This document shows, piece by piece, positions 1-7,877 of a stretch of 64,000 nt of DNA. The notes beneath the pieces are model-generated. The model did no database searches and was not told where the DNA came from. It saw only the letters and a list, made by a program, of their open reading frames with translations. This stretch comes from RGIG8775 sp045612185 (GTDB taxonomy: Bacteria; Bacillota; Clostridia; Oscillospirales; CAG-272), in assembly GCA_045612185.1 (NCBI GenBank), contig JAZKYO010000092.1, forward strand, positions 10,775 through 74,774, read 5' to 3'. The translations under genes and the position numbers were made by a program. The number at the start of each line of letters is the position of its first letter. Positions within the stretch are counted from its first letter, which is position 1.

Positions 1-1
1 C

Positions 2-382
2 AACAACGTGCTCAACCTCACAGCTGAATGGGGTGTAAACGCTACAAACAGTGCGCTTGTGCAAGGTTGCGTTGTTGTTCGCAGTGAGTTCCTTGAAAAT
101 CACCCCAAAGAGGTTGAAGAATTCCTTAATGAATATGAAAAGTCAATAAAATACGTCAACACCAATTCTTCAGAAACCGCTGCTCTCGTTGTAGATCTTG
201 GAATCTATGCAGGCGCGGCTGCCGTTGCTCAAAAAGCTATCCCCAACTGCAATATCACATATATCGACGGAAATGACATGAAAACAGCGCTTTCGGGCTT
301 TCTTGCTGCTATGGAAAGTGTAAATCCCACTTCGATCGGCGGTAAGCTTCCCGCAGACGATTTCTATTACAACGCTAAATAA
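2..382 (+). CDS. ABC importer substrate-binding protein, C-terminal part (cut by window edge)
   Basis: The frame is open to the left edge, so the gene begins outside the window; only about 126 C-terminal residues remain. The segment with AEWGVNATNSALVQGCVVVR followed by FLENHPKEVEEFLNEYEKSI is typical of the NMT1/SsuA/ThiY-like periplasmic-binding fold, in which a late helix follows a V-V-R-S strand. In a Gram-positive this would be a lipoprotein that delivers a small organic ligand (for example a sulfonate, taurine or pyrimidine precursor) to the permease. Its TAA overlaps the permease ATG by one base, so the three genes form one operon. The ligand cannot be deduced. Confidence 0.8.
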   Translation, partial: NNVLNLTAEWGVNATNSALVQGCVVVRSEFLENHPKEVEEFLNEYEKSIKYVNTNSSETAALVVDLGIYAGAAAVAQKAIPNCNITYIDGNDMKTALSGFLAAMESVNPTSIGGKLPADDFYYNAK

Positions 383-1158
383 TGAAAGCATTAAAAAAAG
401 CGATAAACGTTTTGTTTATTATACTCTTCTGGCTCGGCGTGTGGGAGCTTTCAGCTCTCGCCGTCGGGCAAGAGCTTTACTTACCTACACCGTTTTCAGT
501 AATTAGCTGTCTCACAAGACTTGTCCTCACCTCTGATTTTTGGATAGCGGTACTTCTTTCGATAGTACGCGTAGTTTTAGGCATCGTTATTGCAATTATT
601 CTCGGCATCATATTGGCGATACTGACATCGCACTCAAAAATACTCTATGAGTTATTTTATCCAATGCTCACCATAATTAAAGCTACTCCCGTAGCATCCT
701 TTATTATCTTGGCAATTATATGGATTGGCGCCTCTAAGCTGCCTATATTCATATGCGCTCTCATGGTATTCCCTATCGTTTGGGCAGCAGTAAGCGATGG
801 AATAAAGGCAATAGATAAAAAACATAAGGAGCTTGCCGCTGTATTTAGATTTTCATTTGAAAAAAAGCTGAGATTGATTTATATTCCTACTGTCGCGCCG
901 TATTTTTTATCAGCGTGCAAAACCTCAATAGGACTTGCGTGGAAAGCAGGCGTAGCTGCCGAGGTACTTGCCGTTTCACCGTTATCTATCGGCAAACACC
1001 TGTTTAACGCTAAAACATATTTTGAAGTTCCCGAACTTTTTGCGTGGACTATTACCGTGATTATTCTTTCTCTTTTTATAGAGTATTTTGTAACAAGGCT
1101 TTTGAAAACAACAGAAAAAAAATACGTTCACACGAGGAATTATGCTGACAATAAGTAA
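382..1158 (+). CDS. ABC importer permease, SsuC/TauC-like (BPD transporter family)
   Basis: 258 residues with about six hydrophobic helices and a recognisable EAA-type cytoplasmic loop near residues 150-190 (AAVFRF...KLRLIYIPTVAPYF...GLAWKAGVAAEVL), which docks on the ATPase. Length and motif match the SsuC/TauC/ThiX branch of binding-protein-dependent permeases. The ATG shares one base with the upstream stop, and the gene overlaps the ATPase gene by 17 bases, indicating translational coupling. It would form the membrane channel of the importer whose binding protein is encoded just upstream. Confidence 0.88.
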   Translation: MKALKKAINVLFIILFWLGVWELSALAVGQELYLPTPFSVISCLTRLVLTSDFWIAVLLSIVRVVLGIVIAIILGIILAILTSHSKILYELFYPMLTIIKATPVASFIILAIIWIGASKLPIFICALMVFPIVWAAVSDGIKAIDKKHKELAAVFRFSFEKKLRLIYIPTVAPYFLSACKTSIGLAWKAGVAAEVLAVSPLSIGKHLFNAKTYFEVPELFAWTITVIILSLFIEYFVTRLLKTTEKKYVHTRNYADNK

Positions 1159-1708
1159 CATTTCAAAAAGCTACGGAGATAATAAGGTTCTCAATAATCT
1201 TACTCTGTCTGTTTCTTCACCGGGCGTGACTGCAATTATGGGCGCTTCGGGCATAGGAAAAACTACACTTTTAAACGTAATTGCAGGACTTGAAAAAGCT
1301 GATTCGGGAGAAATCTTGTGTTTATTTAATAAGATTTCCTACAAATTCCAAGAGCCTAGACTTCTCGAATGGCTGACCGCCAAAGAAAATATAGAGTGTG
1401 TAATTTCCAAATCATCTGATAAAAACGCAGATTATTGGCTTGAAAAGTTTAATCTTGGGGACAGCGCAGAAAAACACCCCGGTGAGCTTTCGGGCGGAAT
1501 GCAACAGCGAGTAGCCCTTGCCCGCGCGTTAGCATACGAAGGAGACCTGCTGTTGCTTGACGAGCCATTTAGTGCAGTAGACGCTGACACCAAAAAGATT
1601 TTGATAGAAGCTATCAAAGAATATGCTCAATCTAACGCAGTAATCTTAGTAACTCACGAAGTGTCCGAAGCGCATGAGCTCAACGCTGATATTATTACCA
1701 TCAACTAA
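1142..1708 (+). CDS. ABC importer ATPase, SsuB/TauB-like, compact form
   Basis: All ATPase motifs are present: Walker A GASGIGKTT at 34-42, Q-loop Q70, signature LSGGMQQR at 116-123, Walker B LLLLDE ending at E141, and H-loop H172. It is only 188 residues, against about 240-260 for usual SsuB/TauB proteins. The shortening lies between Walker A and the Q-loop and at the C-terminus, so it should still be catalytically competent. The start at 1142 has GAGGAA five bases upstream and lies inside the permease gene. It is the last gene of the importer operon; no clear terminator is visible before the tRNA promoter. Confidence 0.88.
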   Translation: MLTISNISKSYGDNKVLNNLTLSVSSPGVTAIMGASGIGKTTLLNVIAGLEKADSGEILCLFNKISYKFQEPRLLEWLTAKENIECVISKSSDKNADYWLEKFNLGDSAEKHPGELSGGMQQRVALARALAYEGDLLLLDEPFSAVDADTKKILIEAIKEYAQSNAVILVTHEVSEAHELNADIITIN

Positions 1709-1742
1709 GCAAAATTTTTCTCAACAAAATTAAGAAAAACTA

Positions 1743-1771
1743 TTGCTTTTTAAATAAGTTTGTGGTATAAT
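1743..1771 (+). promoter_or_regulatory. sigma-A promoter of tRNA-Ser
   Basis: TTGCTT (1743-1748), 17 bp spacer, TATAAT (1766-1771) with an extended -10 TG (TGTGGTATAAT). The predicted start near 1778 lies about 48 bases upstream of the tRNA. Confidence 0.75.
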
Positions 1772-1825
1772 AATCAGCGTTGCAGGTTTTTGCCGTGTTT
1801 TTTGGTATACTGTAATATGAAATAT

Positions 1826-1914
1826 GGAGAGATATCGAAGTGGTCATAACGGGGCTGACTCGAAATCAGTTTGCGCTAACGCGCACGAGGGTTCGAATCC
1901 CTCTCTCTCCGCCA
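1826..1914 (+). tRNA. tRNA-Ser (anticodon CGA), CCA encoded
   Basis: The acceptor stem GGAGAGA (1826-1832) pairs with TCTCTCC (1904-1910), followed by discriminator G and an encoded CCA. The anticodon loop CTCGAAA gives anticodon CGA (reads UCG). There is a long variable arm (TGCGCTAACGCGCA), as expected for a class II serine tRNA, and a standard T-arm GGTTCGAATCC. It is 89 bases including CCA, with its own promoter and terminator, so it is a single-gene transcription unit. Confidence 0.97.
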
Positions 1915-1920
1915 ATTGGA

Positions 1921-1956
1921 AACGCACTTCTGTCGGTAGACAAAAGTGCGTTTTTT
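1921..1956 (+). terminator. intrinsic terminator of tRNA-Ser
   Basis: Perfect 9-bp stem AACGCACTT (1921-1929) / AAGTGCGTT (1944-1952) with an inner TGTC/GACA stem and a GGTA tetraloop, followed by a T run. It begins seven bases after the CCA end. Confidence 0.93.
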
Positions 1957-1987
1957 CATTGATATTTGCCTTGCGGCGATGAATCAT

Positions 1988-2016
1988 TTAACAAGTCGAA
2001 GTTTTTGTGATACAAT
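1988..2016 (+). promoter_or_regulatory. sigma-A promoter upstream of a 25-codon frame
   Basis: TTAACA (1988-1993), exactly 17 bp, TACAAT (2011-2016). It is oriented away from the tRNA and toward the small frame at 2039; no other plus-strand gene follows for nearly 2 kb. Confidence 0.55.
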
Positions 2017-2038
2017 ATTGAAAAAAAGAGGCGCAGAC

Positions 2039-2116
2039 ATGAAAGATAATATGGCTATGTGGTTGTTTTTACAGTATATTCGACCTATGCCGCTCCATTA
2101 CCAATCGCTCACTTGA
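2039..2116 (+). CDS. possible small protein, 25 residues
   Basis: An ATG at 2039 is preceded by AGAGG about seven bases upstream and by a good promoter ending at 2016. It encodes a 25-residue peptide beginning MKDNMAMWLFLQYIRP, with a short hydrophobic stretch. The stop overlaps by eight bases the end of the convergent gene at 2109. No family is recognised. It could be a genuine small protein or leader, or a chance frame; the promoter plus ribosome-binding site is the only evidence. Confidence 0.35.
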   Translation: MKDNMAMWLFLQYIRPMPLHYQSLT

Positions 2117-2840
2117 GTTGTTTAAGTATTTTCTTTGCCTCAGCAAAAACTTCCTTAGCGTACGAAAACAGTATATTTCTGTTAACGTTAAACCACATTG
2201 GGTGAATAAAATCCAAAAACATTCTGTTGTCAAGAACAAAATAAGCTGTTCCGGTAGGCAAATAATCTACCGAATCATCTTTAATATTCCATATTATTTT
2301 AGCAAAATCAAACGTTCCGCCGCAAATTACCAATTGCGGCTCAAGTATGTCTATCTCTTCTCTTATCAGCTCTGCGTTTTGGGGCATTTGTGCATAATTT
2401 TGTATTTCAGAATAATCACTTCCGCCTCCGCCCGGAGTTTTTTTTATATTTACTATGGCAACCTTCGCAAGATTTTCGCGAAGCCTTGAATCAAAGCGCC
2501 TATATTCATCCATACACCCCATATAGGAGCATTCAGAATCAAAAAACGACTCGATCCACAAACAAGCATTGTGCCAAGTTTTATACATTCTTCCGTTATT
2601 TGGAGTAGCTTGAGAAAACAACCAATCGGTATAAGTCACCCAATCGCTCGACATTCGCTTAACAACTTTTTCGCCATTTTTATACGTAATTTCTTCACCA
2701 TTTATTTCTTTTAATAAAAAAACTAAATTTTGGTACCGAGCTTCGTCCACCACACCGTCAAATGCAATAGGATAAGAGCCAAAAACCTCGTCTCTTTTAC
2801 TTTCAATCAATTCATGAATCTTTTCTTTTAATAATTGCAT
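2109..2840 (-). CDS. uncharacterised protein, possible uracil-DNA-glycosylase-like fold
   Basis: 243 residues, soluble, acidic-basic mixed, no signal peptide. The order of elements resembles the UDG superfamily: RYQNLVFLLKEING where family members have VFLGEAPG, then VAIVNIKKTPGGGG where they have an ITNVVKC-P strand, then ILEPQLVICGGT (the P-x-L-I-x-x-L-G strand), then FIHPMWF (the HPS loop). Several catalytic residues do not match known families, so the fold assignment is inference. It starts with ATG after AAAGGAG and has its own promoter. The 3' end slightly overlaps the small frame on the other strand. Confidence 0.5.
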   Translation of the reverse strand: MQLLKEKIHELIESKRDEVFGSYPIAFDGVVDEARYQNLVFLLKEINGEEITYKNGEKVVKRMSSDWVTYTDWLFSQATPNNGRMYKTWHNACLWIESFFDSECSYMGCMDEYRRFDSRLRENLAKVAIVNIKKTPGGGGSDYSEIQNYAQMPQNAELIREEIDILEPQLVICGGTFDFAKIIWNIKDDSVDYLPTGTAYFVLDNRMFLDFIHPMWFNVNRNILFSYAKEVFAEAKKILKQLK

Positions 2841-2873
2841 AGCTAACTCCTTTACGCCAAAAGTTTATAAATA

Positions 2874-2902
2874 ATTATACAATATTTTTACTTTTGTTTC
2901 AA
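2874..2902 (-). promoter_or_regulatory. sigma-A promoter of the UDG-like gene
   Basis: On the minus strand TTGAAA, 17 bp, TATAAT; the start codon at 2840 lies about 28 bases beyond the predicted start point. Confidence 0.7.
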
Positions 2903-2922
2903 GATGTAATCTGCCACAAAGC

Positions 2923-2953
2923 AAAAAAGAAGTCCGCCTCGAGCGGACTTCTT
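2923..2953 (-). terminator. intrinsic terminator of the sugar isomerase gene
   Basis: 11-bp stem AAGAAGTCCGC (2927-2937) / GCGGACTTCTT (2943-2953), loop CTCGA, followed on the minus strand by a T run (A run 2923-2928). It starts 11 bases past the stop codon. Confidence 0.9.
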
Positions 2954-2963
2954 AAATAAAATC

Positions 2964-3746
2964 TTATTTCATAAGATTTGCCTTTATGTAGTTATAGCTG
3001 TAAGCTATGCTTTCCATAGAATCACCTGTTGAGAAGTTTCTGTCCTGCTCAACTACAAAGTCTTTGACGCCAACCTTTTCCGCAAGAGGAATAATGTCCT
3101 CAAAATTAATATTACCGTTGCCTATCTCGGTGATGTCCGTTTTCTTTTCATCAAGGCTTACACCCATATCCTTAAGGTGAAGAATATCAATTCTGCCGGC
3201 AAGACGCTCAATCATTTTTCTGACATCATAACCGCCGTTCTGTACCCAATAAGTATCAAGAACAAAGCTTACAACGCTTGGATCGAATCCGTCGATAAGG
3301 TAATCCATGAGTGTCTTTCCTTCAATTTTTGCGAACTCAAAGCTATGGTTGTGATAGGTAAACTTCATTCCGTATTTTGAAAGCTTATGACCAACCTCAT
3401 TTGCGGTATCTATAAACTTAAGCAATGCGTCTTTTTCAGAACGGGGACTTCCGCCGGGCATACCGCCAATACCCATGTTCTTTGTACCCAATATTTCGTG
3501 AATTTTGAGAGCAAGATCAAAGTTTTCTGTGATGATCTTCCAGTCGAAGTGAGTTCCGCAAATTCTAAGACCAGCCTCATTAGCACACTTCTTGTAGAAT
3601 TCCGCCTCTTCAATTGTAGTAGTCTTTCCAGCAGTCTGGAAGTGAGTATATCCGATTTCTCTTATCTTTTTCATCGCGTCGAGATAAGTATCGGGAGTTT
3701 CCATTTTGTCTCTTACAGTATAAATTTGAAGTCCAACTTCTTTCAT
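2964..3746 (-). CDS. sugar phosphate isomerase/epimerase (xylose-isomerase-like TIM barrel)
   Basis: 260 residues from the chosen start. Family marks include GLQIYTVRD at the N-terminus, THFDW, the metal-binding strand KFTYHNHSFEF with E near the middle, FVLDTYWVQ, DILHLKDM, and a late VVEQD, the usual metal-ligand pattern of AP-endonuclease-2-like isomerases/epimerases that act on keto-sugars or inositols. I chose ATG at 3746 because GGGTGG lies seven bases upstream; the in-frame ATG at 3767 lies upstream of that site. It is a single-gene unit with a perfect promoter and terminator. A regulatory palindrome lies upstream. The substrate is unknown. Confidence 0.85.
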   Translation of the reverse strand: MKEVGLQIYTVRDKMETPDTYLDAMKKIREIGYTHFQTAGKTTTIEEAEFYKKCANEAGLRICGTHFDWKIITENFDLALKIHEILGTKNMGIGGMPGGSPRSEKDALLKFIDTANEVGHKLSKYGMKFTYHNHSFEFAKIEGKTLMDYLIDGFDPSVVSFVLDTYWVQNGGYDVRKMIERLAGRIDILHLKDMGVSLDEKKTDITEIGNGNINFEDIIPLAEKVGVKDFVVEQDRNFSTGDSMESIAYSYNYIKANLMK

Positions 3747-3785
3747 TGTTTTTCCACCCTTTCGCATAAAAAATTTATTTATTTG

Positions 3786-3814
3786 ATTATAGCATAGCTT
3801 CTATAATTTGTCAA
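3786..3814 (-). promoter_or_regulatory. consensus sigma-A promoter of the sugar isomerase
   Basis: On the minus strand a perfect TTGACA, 17 bp, TATAAT. It diverges from the murB promoter, whose -35 lies about 54 bp away. Confidence 0.85.
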
Positions 3815-3850
3815 TCGTTTGGTATATAAATATTTTGAAAAAATTATATA

Positions 3851-3885
3851 TTTTCTTGATTGTAATATTGCAATTATCAAGAAAA
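3851..3885. promoter_or_regulatory. 10-bp inverted repeat, operator candidate in the divergent promoter region
   Basis: TTTTCTTGAT (3851-3860) and ATCAAGAAAA (3876-3885) are exact inverse copies separated by 15 bases, so arm centres are 25 bp apart. The repeat covers the -35 box of the murB promoter (3868-3873) and lies upstream of the isomerase promoter. No regulator gene is adjacent. It could instead be a chance AT-rich repeat. Confidence 0.5.
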
Positions 3886-3896
3886 TAATGTATAAT
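3868..3896 (+). promoter_or_regulatory. promoter of murB-comEC
   Basis: TTGCAA (3868-3873), 17 bp, TATAAT (3891-3896). The -35 is embedded in the inverted repeat at 3851-3885. Confidence 0.65.
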
Positions 3897-3956
3897 ATAT
3901 ATAACACATTTAAAAATCCCGTCTTTTCAGCGGGAAACTCAAATACGAGGTAGAAA

Positions 3957-4868
3957 ATGCTTAATACTTCTCTTCTTTTTCAAAATCTAAAAAACTTTGG
4001 CATTGCTTGTAGCGAGATAATTCCTATGTCAAAATACACTTATATGCAGGTGGGAGGCACAGCTTCTATAGTTGCATTTGTTAACAATGCAAAAGAGCTT
4101 ATTGCCGCCATACGTGAAGCTAATAATCAGTGTATCAAATACGTTGTCATAGGTAACGGAAGCAACGTTATATTCTCTGACAAGGGCTTTGACGGACTTG
4201 TCATTATAACTAAAAATATGAAAAACTTCACACTTGAAGGCAACGTAATCAAAGCTGATTGCGGCGCTCCTCTCTCCAAACTTGCGGTAGCGGCGCAAAA
4301 GTCTGAGCTTACGGGACTTGAATTTGCTTACGGAATTCCCGGCACCGTGGGTGGAGGTTTGTTTATGAACGCGGGTGCTTTCGGCGGAAATATTTCCGAC
4401 GTTGTAGTTTCTTCAATTTGCTACGATCCTACCAACGATTGCATAAGAAAAATTGATCTTGACGAGCACGAATTCAAGTATAGGGAGAGTATTTATTCTA
4501 AGAATCCTCACCTTATTATACTTGCAGTTATGCTGGAACTTGCACCGGGAAGAATGTCCGATATTATTTCGCAGATGAACAAAAACGTTCGCACAAGAAA
4601 AGAAAAGCAGCCCTTGGAATATCCCAGCGCGGGAAGCGTTTTCAAACGCCCCGTGGGATATTATGCCGGTGAAATGATAGAAAAAAGCGGACTTAAAGGC
4701 TACCGCATTGGCGGCGCCGAGGTTTCGGAAAAGCACGCAGGTTTTATTATTAACCGTGGTAACGCCACTGCTGACGACGTTATGAGCCTAATAGACCATA
4801 TTAAGAAAACCGTGTACGATAATTATGAAGTTGAACTTGAATGTGAGGTCAGATATATAGAAAACTGA
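3957..4868 (+). CDS. murB: UDP-N-acetylenolpyruvoylglucosamine reductase MurB
   Basis: 303 residues, the normal length for Firmicute MurB. It reduces UDP-GlcNAc-enolpyruvate to UDP-MurNAc in cytosolic peptidoglycan precursor synthesis, using NADPH and FAD. The FAD-binding PCMH fold is visible as MSKYTYMQVGGTA, then VVIGNGSNVIFSDKGFDGLVI, then GLEFAYGIPGTVGGGLFMNAGAF. The C-terminal domain carries YPSAGSVFKRP (catalytic Ser in SAGS) and GLKGYRIGGAEVSEKHAGFIIN. The ATG is preceded by GAGG. One base separates its stop from comEC, so the two are cotranscribed. Confidence 0.96.
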   Translation: MLNTSLLFQNLKNFGIACSEIIPMSKYTYMQVGGTASIVAFVNNAKELIAAIREANNQCIKYVVIGNGSNVIFSDKGFDGLVIITKNMKNFTLEGNVIKADCGAPLSKLAVAAQKSELTGLEFAYGIPGTVGGGLFMNAGAFGGNISDVVVSSICYDPTNDCIRKIDLDEHEFKYRESIYSKNPHLIILAVMLELAPGRMSDIISQMNKNVRTRKEKQPLEYPSAGSVFKRPVGYYAGEMIEKSGLKGYRIGGAEVSEKHAGFIINRGNATADDVMSLIDHIKKTVYDNYEVELECEVRYIEN

Positions 4869-4869
4869 T

Positions 4870-7224
4870 ATGAAGATTTTTTACCGACGTCATCTAGCAC
4901 TTTTTTGCTCAATATTTGCAGCCGCATCAATTTGTGGCTGCTTTTTGGCTTTAGACTTTAAGCTGATGGCGGTAAATATTGCTATAGTTTTACTGCTATT
5001 GTGTTGCATATGCGCGATTGTATTTAAAAAGCAATTCAAAATCATATTAAAGACCTTTTTCTGCATCATTTTTGCTCTTTTGGCAATAGTTTTTCAAATA
5101 GTACGTATAGATACTCCGCAACAGAATTTGTCCCCTTATTTCGGTCAACAGACAAATGTAAGCGGTATAATAACCGAAGTAAACACAAGCGAGAACTTTA
5201 TTTCTTCATATAAAGTTAAGATCTTAACCGTCGGTGATATATCAACTTCAACAAATGCCATTCTTGAATTTGATTATGCCGCTGAGCTTGAAGAAGGAAC
5301 GCTTATAGACGGCGTATTCACGGTTTATGAAATAGATGATTATTCCGAGAACGCCTCCTATTATCTTGCCAAGAATATAACACTTTATCTTCACTCGGCT
5401 GAAAACTACACAGTTGAATACGGACATGAAACACTTGAACTAAGACTTTCGAAGCTAAACAAATCCATAAGTGATATCATTTGTCAAAAAATTGACGGCG
5501 AAGCAGGGGCTCTTGTTTCTGCACTTATGCTTGGTAACAAAGACCTGTTCAAGGGAAATACAATTCTTAATTTCAAGCGGTCCGGTATCTCACACATTCT
5601 TGCCATAAGCGGAATGCACCTCTCGGTTTTGATGTTCTTTTTTGATTTCATATTGAAAAAGCTGTTCCTTCCAAAAGGAGCGCGCGGATTTGCGGTTACC
5701 ATTATATCTTTGTTTTTCCTGGCTTTAACCGGTTTCTCGCTTTCTACTGTCAGAGCTTTCGTTATGTCCGCAATAGTGTATTTGGCATTCTTGGTTCAGG
5801 AAGAAAGCGATTTGTTTACAAACCTTACATTTTCACTGTTCCTGATTCTCAGTTTTTCTCCGCTTTCTATTTACGATATAGGAATGTGGCTCTCGTTTCT
5901 CGCGGTATTCGGTATATTTGTGGCGCAAATCTTTATAAAACAATTTTCAGATACCGTATATTCCCAAAAGAAAAACGCAAGTAAAAAAGACAAATACGCC
6001 CGACGCCTGCATAACAACAGGTTATCTCCTGTTTTGAATAAGATTGCTGTTTATCTCTTTTCGGCAATTGTCATCACTGTCTTCGCAAATATTTTTATTT
6101 GCGTCCCCGCTTGGCTTTTCTTTAACGAAATATCATTGATTTCTCTCCCCGCAAACTTAATAGTTTCACCAATCGTATCGCTCATACTGTATATTGCGCC
6201 GATATTTATTATGTGCAACGCAATTCCCTATTTGTCCGATATTGTGGCTTTGATATTAAAATATTTGTCAAACCTGGTGTTAAACATAGTTAACTTTATG
6301 TCTTCTCTTAAATCCGTAACGGTGTCATTAAATTACTTTTTTGTCGGTCCAATAGTTGTCTTGCTTTCGGTTGTACTGATTATTTTGCTCGTTATCAAGT
6401 TAAAACGCAAGTGGCTGATTTCAATTCCACCGTTTATAGCCGCCGTTGCATTTTTTCTCTTAATTGCTTTTGACAACAATTATTACGCTAATATCATTCA
6501 AATTGATTACGTTGGCGGTACAGAATCTGAAATGCTCCTGTTGCGCGACGCGAATGAATACAGTATCATAGACATCTCCTCAGGAGGATACGCTTACGCC
6601 AACAGCGCTTACCTATTGTCTACCGAAAACTGTTCGACAGAAATATCGTCTTATGTAATTACACATTATCACAATTACCACACCAATTCCTTGAAAAAGC
6701 TTCTGAATAAAGCGATAATTAGAAAGCTTTTTCTGCCGTATCCTCAAAATTCGGACGAATACTATATTATGACATCACTTATTACAGTGGCTAATAACGC
6801 CAATATAGACGTGATACTTTTTGATCCCGAAACGGATACTTGTATCAGCGCAAATACAGCAATCAACCTATCTGAGAGGGGCTATATCAATCGCTCGACT
6901 CACCCGACTTTTTTCTTTAGAATAAAAGCCTACGACCAGTCTCTTCTCTACTCTGCCGAATCCTTGGCGGAGCATACAGACCTAAATGATAGATTTAAAT
7001 CTGAATTATCAAGCGATAATTTTATTATTTTTGGGGCACATGGTCCAAAGACCCAAACCGAATTCGAATATTCCAACCTTTCAGCTATACAACCAATTCT
7101 GATTGCCAACAGCGAAATAGAAGCACATTTCAAACCGCCTCATACAAACATCGTCTCAAACGTCGTTTATACAAGAATAATACTATCAAAATTTGAAACT
7201 CAATATGAAAAAACCGACAGATAA
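4870..7224 (+). CDS. comEC: ComEC/Rec2-type DNA-uptake channel with a degenerate metallo-hydrolase domain
   Basis: 784 residues. The N-terminal third has hydrophobic helices and an OB-like soluble region, then the competence core with the signature NFKRSGISHILAISGMHLSVL near 235-255, then more helices to about residue 540. It would form the membrane channel that passes single-stranded DNA during transformation. The C-terminal region (about 545-770) corresponds to the ComEC metallo-beta-lactamase domain, but the metal motif reads THYHNYH where active members have THxHxDH, and the following GG is absent. The stop codon lies in the loop of a terminator hairpin. No other competence genes are in the window. 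Confidence 0.88.
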   Translation: MKIFYRRHLALFCSIFAAASICGCFLALDFKLMAVNIAIVLLLLCCICAIVFKKQFKIILKTFFCIIFALLAIVFQIVRIDTPQQNLSPYFGQQTNVSGIITEVNTSENFISSYKVKILTVGDISTSTNAILEFDYAAELEEGTLIDGVFTVYEIDDYSENASYYLAKNITLYLHSAENYTVEYGHETLELRLSKLNKSISDIICQKIDGEAGALVSALMLGNKDLFKGNTILNFKRSGISHILAISGMHLSVLMFFFDFILKKLFLPKGARGFAVTIISLFFLALTGFSLSTVRAFVMSAIVYLAFLVQEESDLFTNLTFSLFLILSFSPLSIYDIGMWLSFLAVFGIFVAQIFIKQFSDTVYSQKKNASKKDKYARRLHNNRLSPVLNKIAVYLFSAIVITVFANIFICVPAWLFFNEISLISLPANLIVSPIVSLILYIAPIFIMCNAIPYLSDIVALILKYLSNLVLNIVNFMSSLKSVTVSLNYFFVGPIVVLLSVVLIILLVIKLKRKWLISIPPFIAAVAFFLLIAFDNNYYANIIQIDYVGGTESEMLLLRDANEYSIIDISSGGYAYANSAYLLSTENCSTEISSYVITHYHNYHTNSLKKLLNKAIIRKLFLPYPQNSDEYYIMTSLITVANNANIDVILFDPETDTCISANTAINLSERGYINRSTHPTFFFRIKAYDQSLLYSAESLAEHTDLNDRFKSELSSDNFIIFGAHGPKTQTEFEYSNLSAIQPILIANSEIEAHFKPPHTNIVSNVVYTRIILSKFETQYEKTDR

Positions 7225-7235
7225 CTGTCGGTTTT
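7208..7235. terminator. bidirectional terminator between comEC and rnhA
   Basis: AAAACCGACAG (7210-7220), loop ATAA, CTGTCGGTTTT (7225-7235). The comEC TAA (7222-7224) lies in the loop and the rnhA stop overlaps the downstream T run, so both genes share the hairpin. Confidence 0.9.
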
Positions 7236-7674
7236 AATTATCAAAGCTATCTGCAAAGGTTGTAGCCAACGTATCGCAACGCTCATTATATGAATGTCCG
7301 TTGTGACCTTTTACCCAAACAAACTCAACTTTATGTTTGTCAAGCAAGAAAAGAAGCTTTTCCCATAAATCCGGATTAAGCGCAGGCGATTTGTCTGCTT
7401 TTTTCCACCCCTTAGCTTTCCATGAATAAACCCACCCCTTTGTAATTGAATCAATCATATACTTTGAATCAGAATACAAAGTAATATCGCAGGGTTCTTT
7501 TAAAGCCTCCAACGCCGAAATCGCTGCCATAAGCTCCATCCTGTTATTGGTTGTTTCCTTTTCCCCACCGCTGAGTTCTTTTTCGTGTCCTTGATAAACA
7601 AGTATAGCGCCCCAACCTCCGCGCCCTGGATTTCCGCGGCAAGCGCCATCTGTATATATGTCTACGTGCTTCAT
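7234..7674 (-). CDS. rnhA: ribonuclease HI
   Basis: 146 residues, the bacterial RNase HI size. It cleaves the RNA strand of RNA-DNA hybrids (R-loops, Okazaki primers) with two metal ions. The catalytic set is complete: D9 (YTDGACRGNPG), E47 (NNRMELMA), D69 (LYSDSKY), H124 (KGHNGH) and D134 (ERCDTLA). The basic-protrusion region (SWKAKGWKKADK) is also present. The ATG follows AAGGAAG. It is a single-gene unit with a perfect promoter. Confidence 0.96.
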   Translation of the reverse strand: MKHVDIYTDGACRGNPGRGGWGAILVYQGHEKELSGGEKETTNNRMELMAAISALEALKEPCDITLYSDSKYMIDSITKGWVYSWKAKGWKKADKSPALNPDLWEKLLFLLDKHKVEFVWVKGHNGHSYNERCDTLATTFADSFDN

Positions 7675-7707
7675 AATTAAACGACTTCCTTATATTTCTT
7701 AATTTAA

Positions 7708-7736
7708 ATTATAACACAAAAAAGCTACCGTGTCAA
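7708..7736 (-). promoter_or_regulatory. consensus sigma-A promoter of rnhA
   Basis: On the minus strand TTGACA, 17 bp, TATAAT; about 34 bases upstream of the start codon. Confidence 0.85.
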
Positions 7737-7810
7737 GAATCCTACATCTTTTTAACTTTCAAACAAGAATAAAAGTTATAAAAATGCGTAAAAATATCAT
7801 ATTTGAATTA

Positions 7811-7840
7811 TTGACATACTCCTAAAAACTATGTTATAAT
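7811..7840 (+). promoter_or_regulatory. promoter of the glycoside hydrolase-deacetylase unit
   Basis: TTGACA (7811-7816), 18 bp, TATAAT (7835-7840) with an extended -10 TG. A 7-bp inverted repeat TGTTATA/TATAACA (7832-7838 and 7844-7850) covers the -10 and probable start point and could be an operator. Confidence 0.75.
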
Positions 7841-7877
7841 CTATATAACACAACTTGCCTTTAAAGGAGAAAACATT

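Noticed and set aside
1142..1708. Truncated pseudogene of an ABC ATPase
   Set aside because: Although short, all catalytic motifs are present in order, and start and stop fit the operon.
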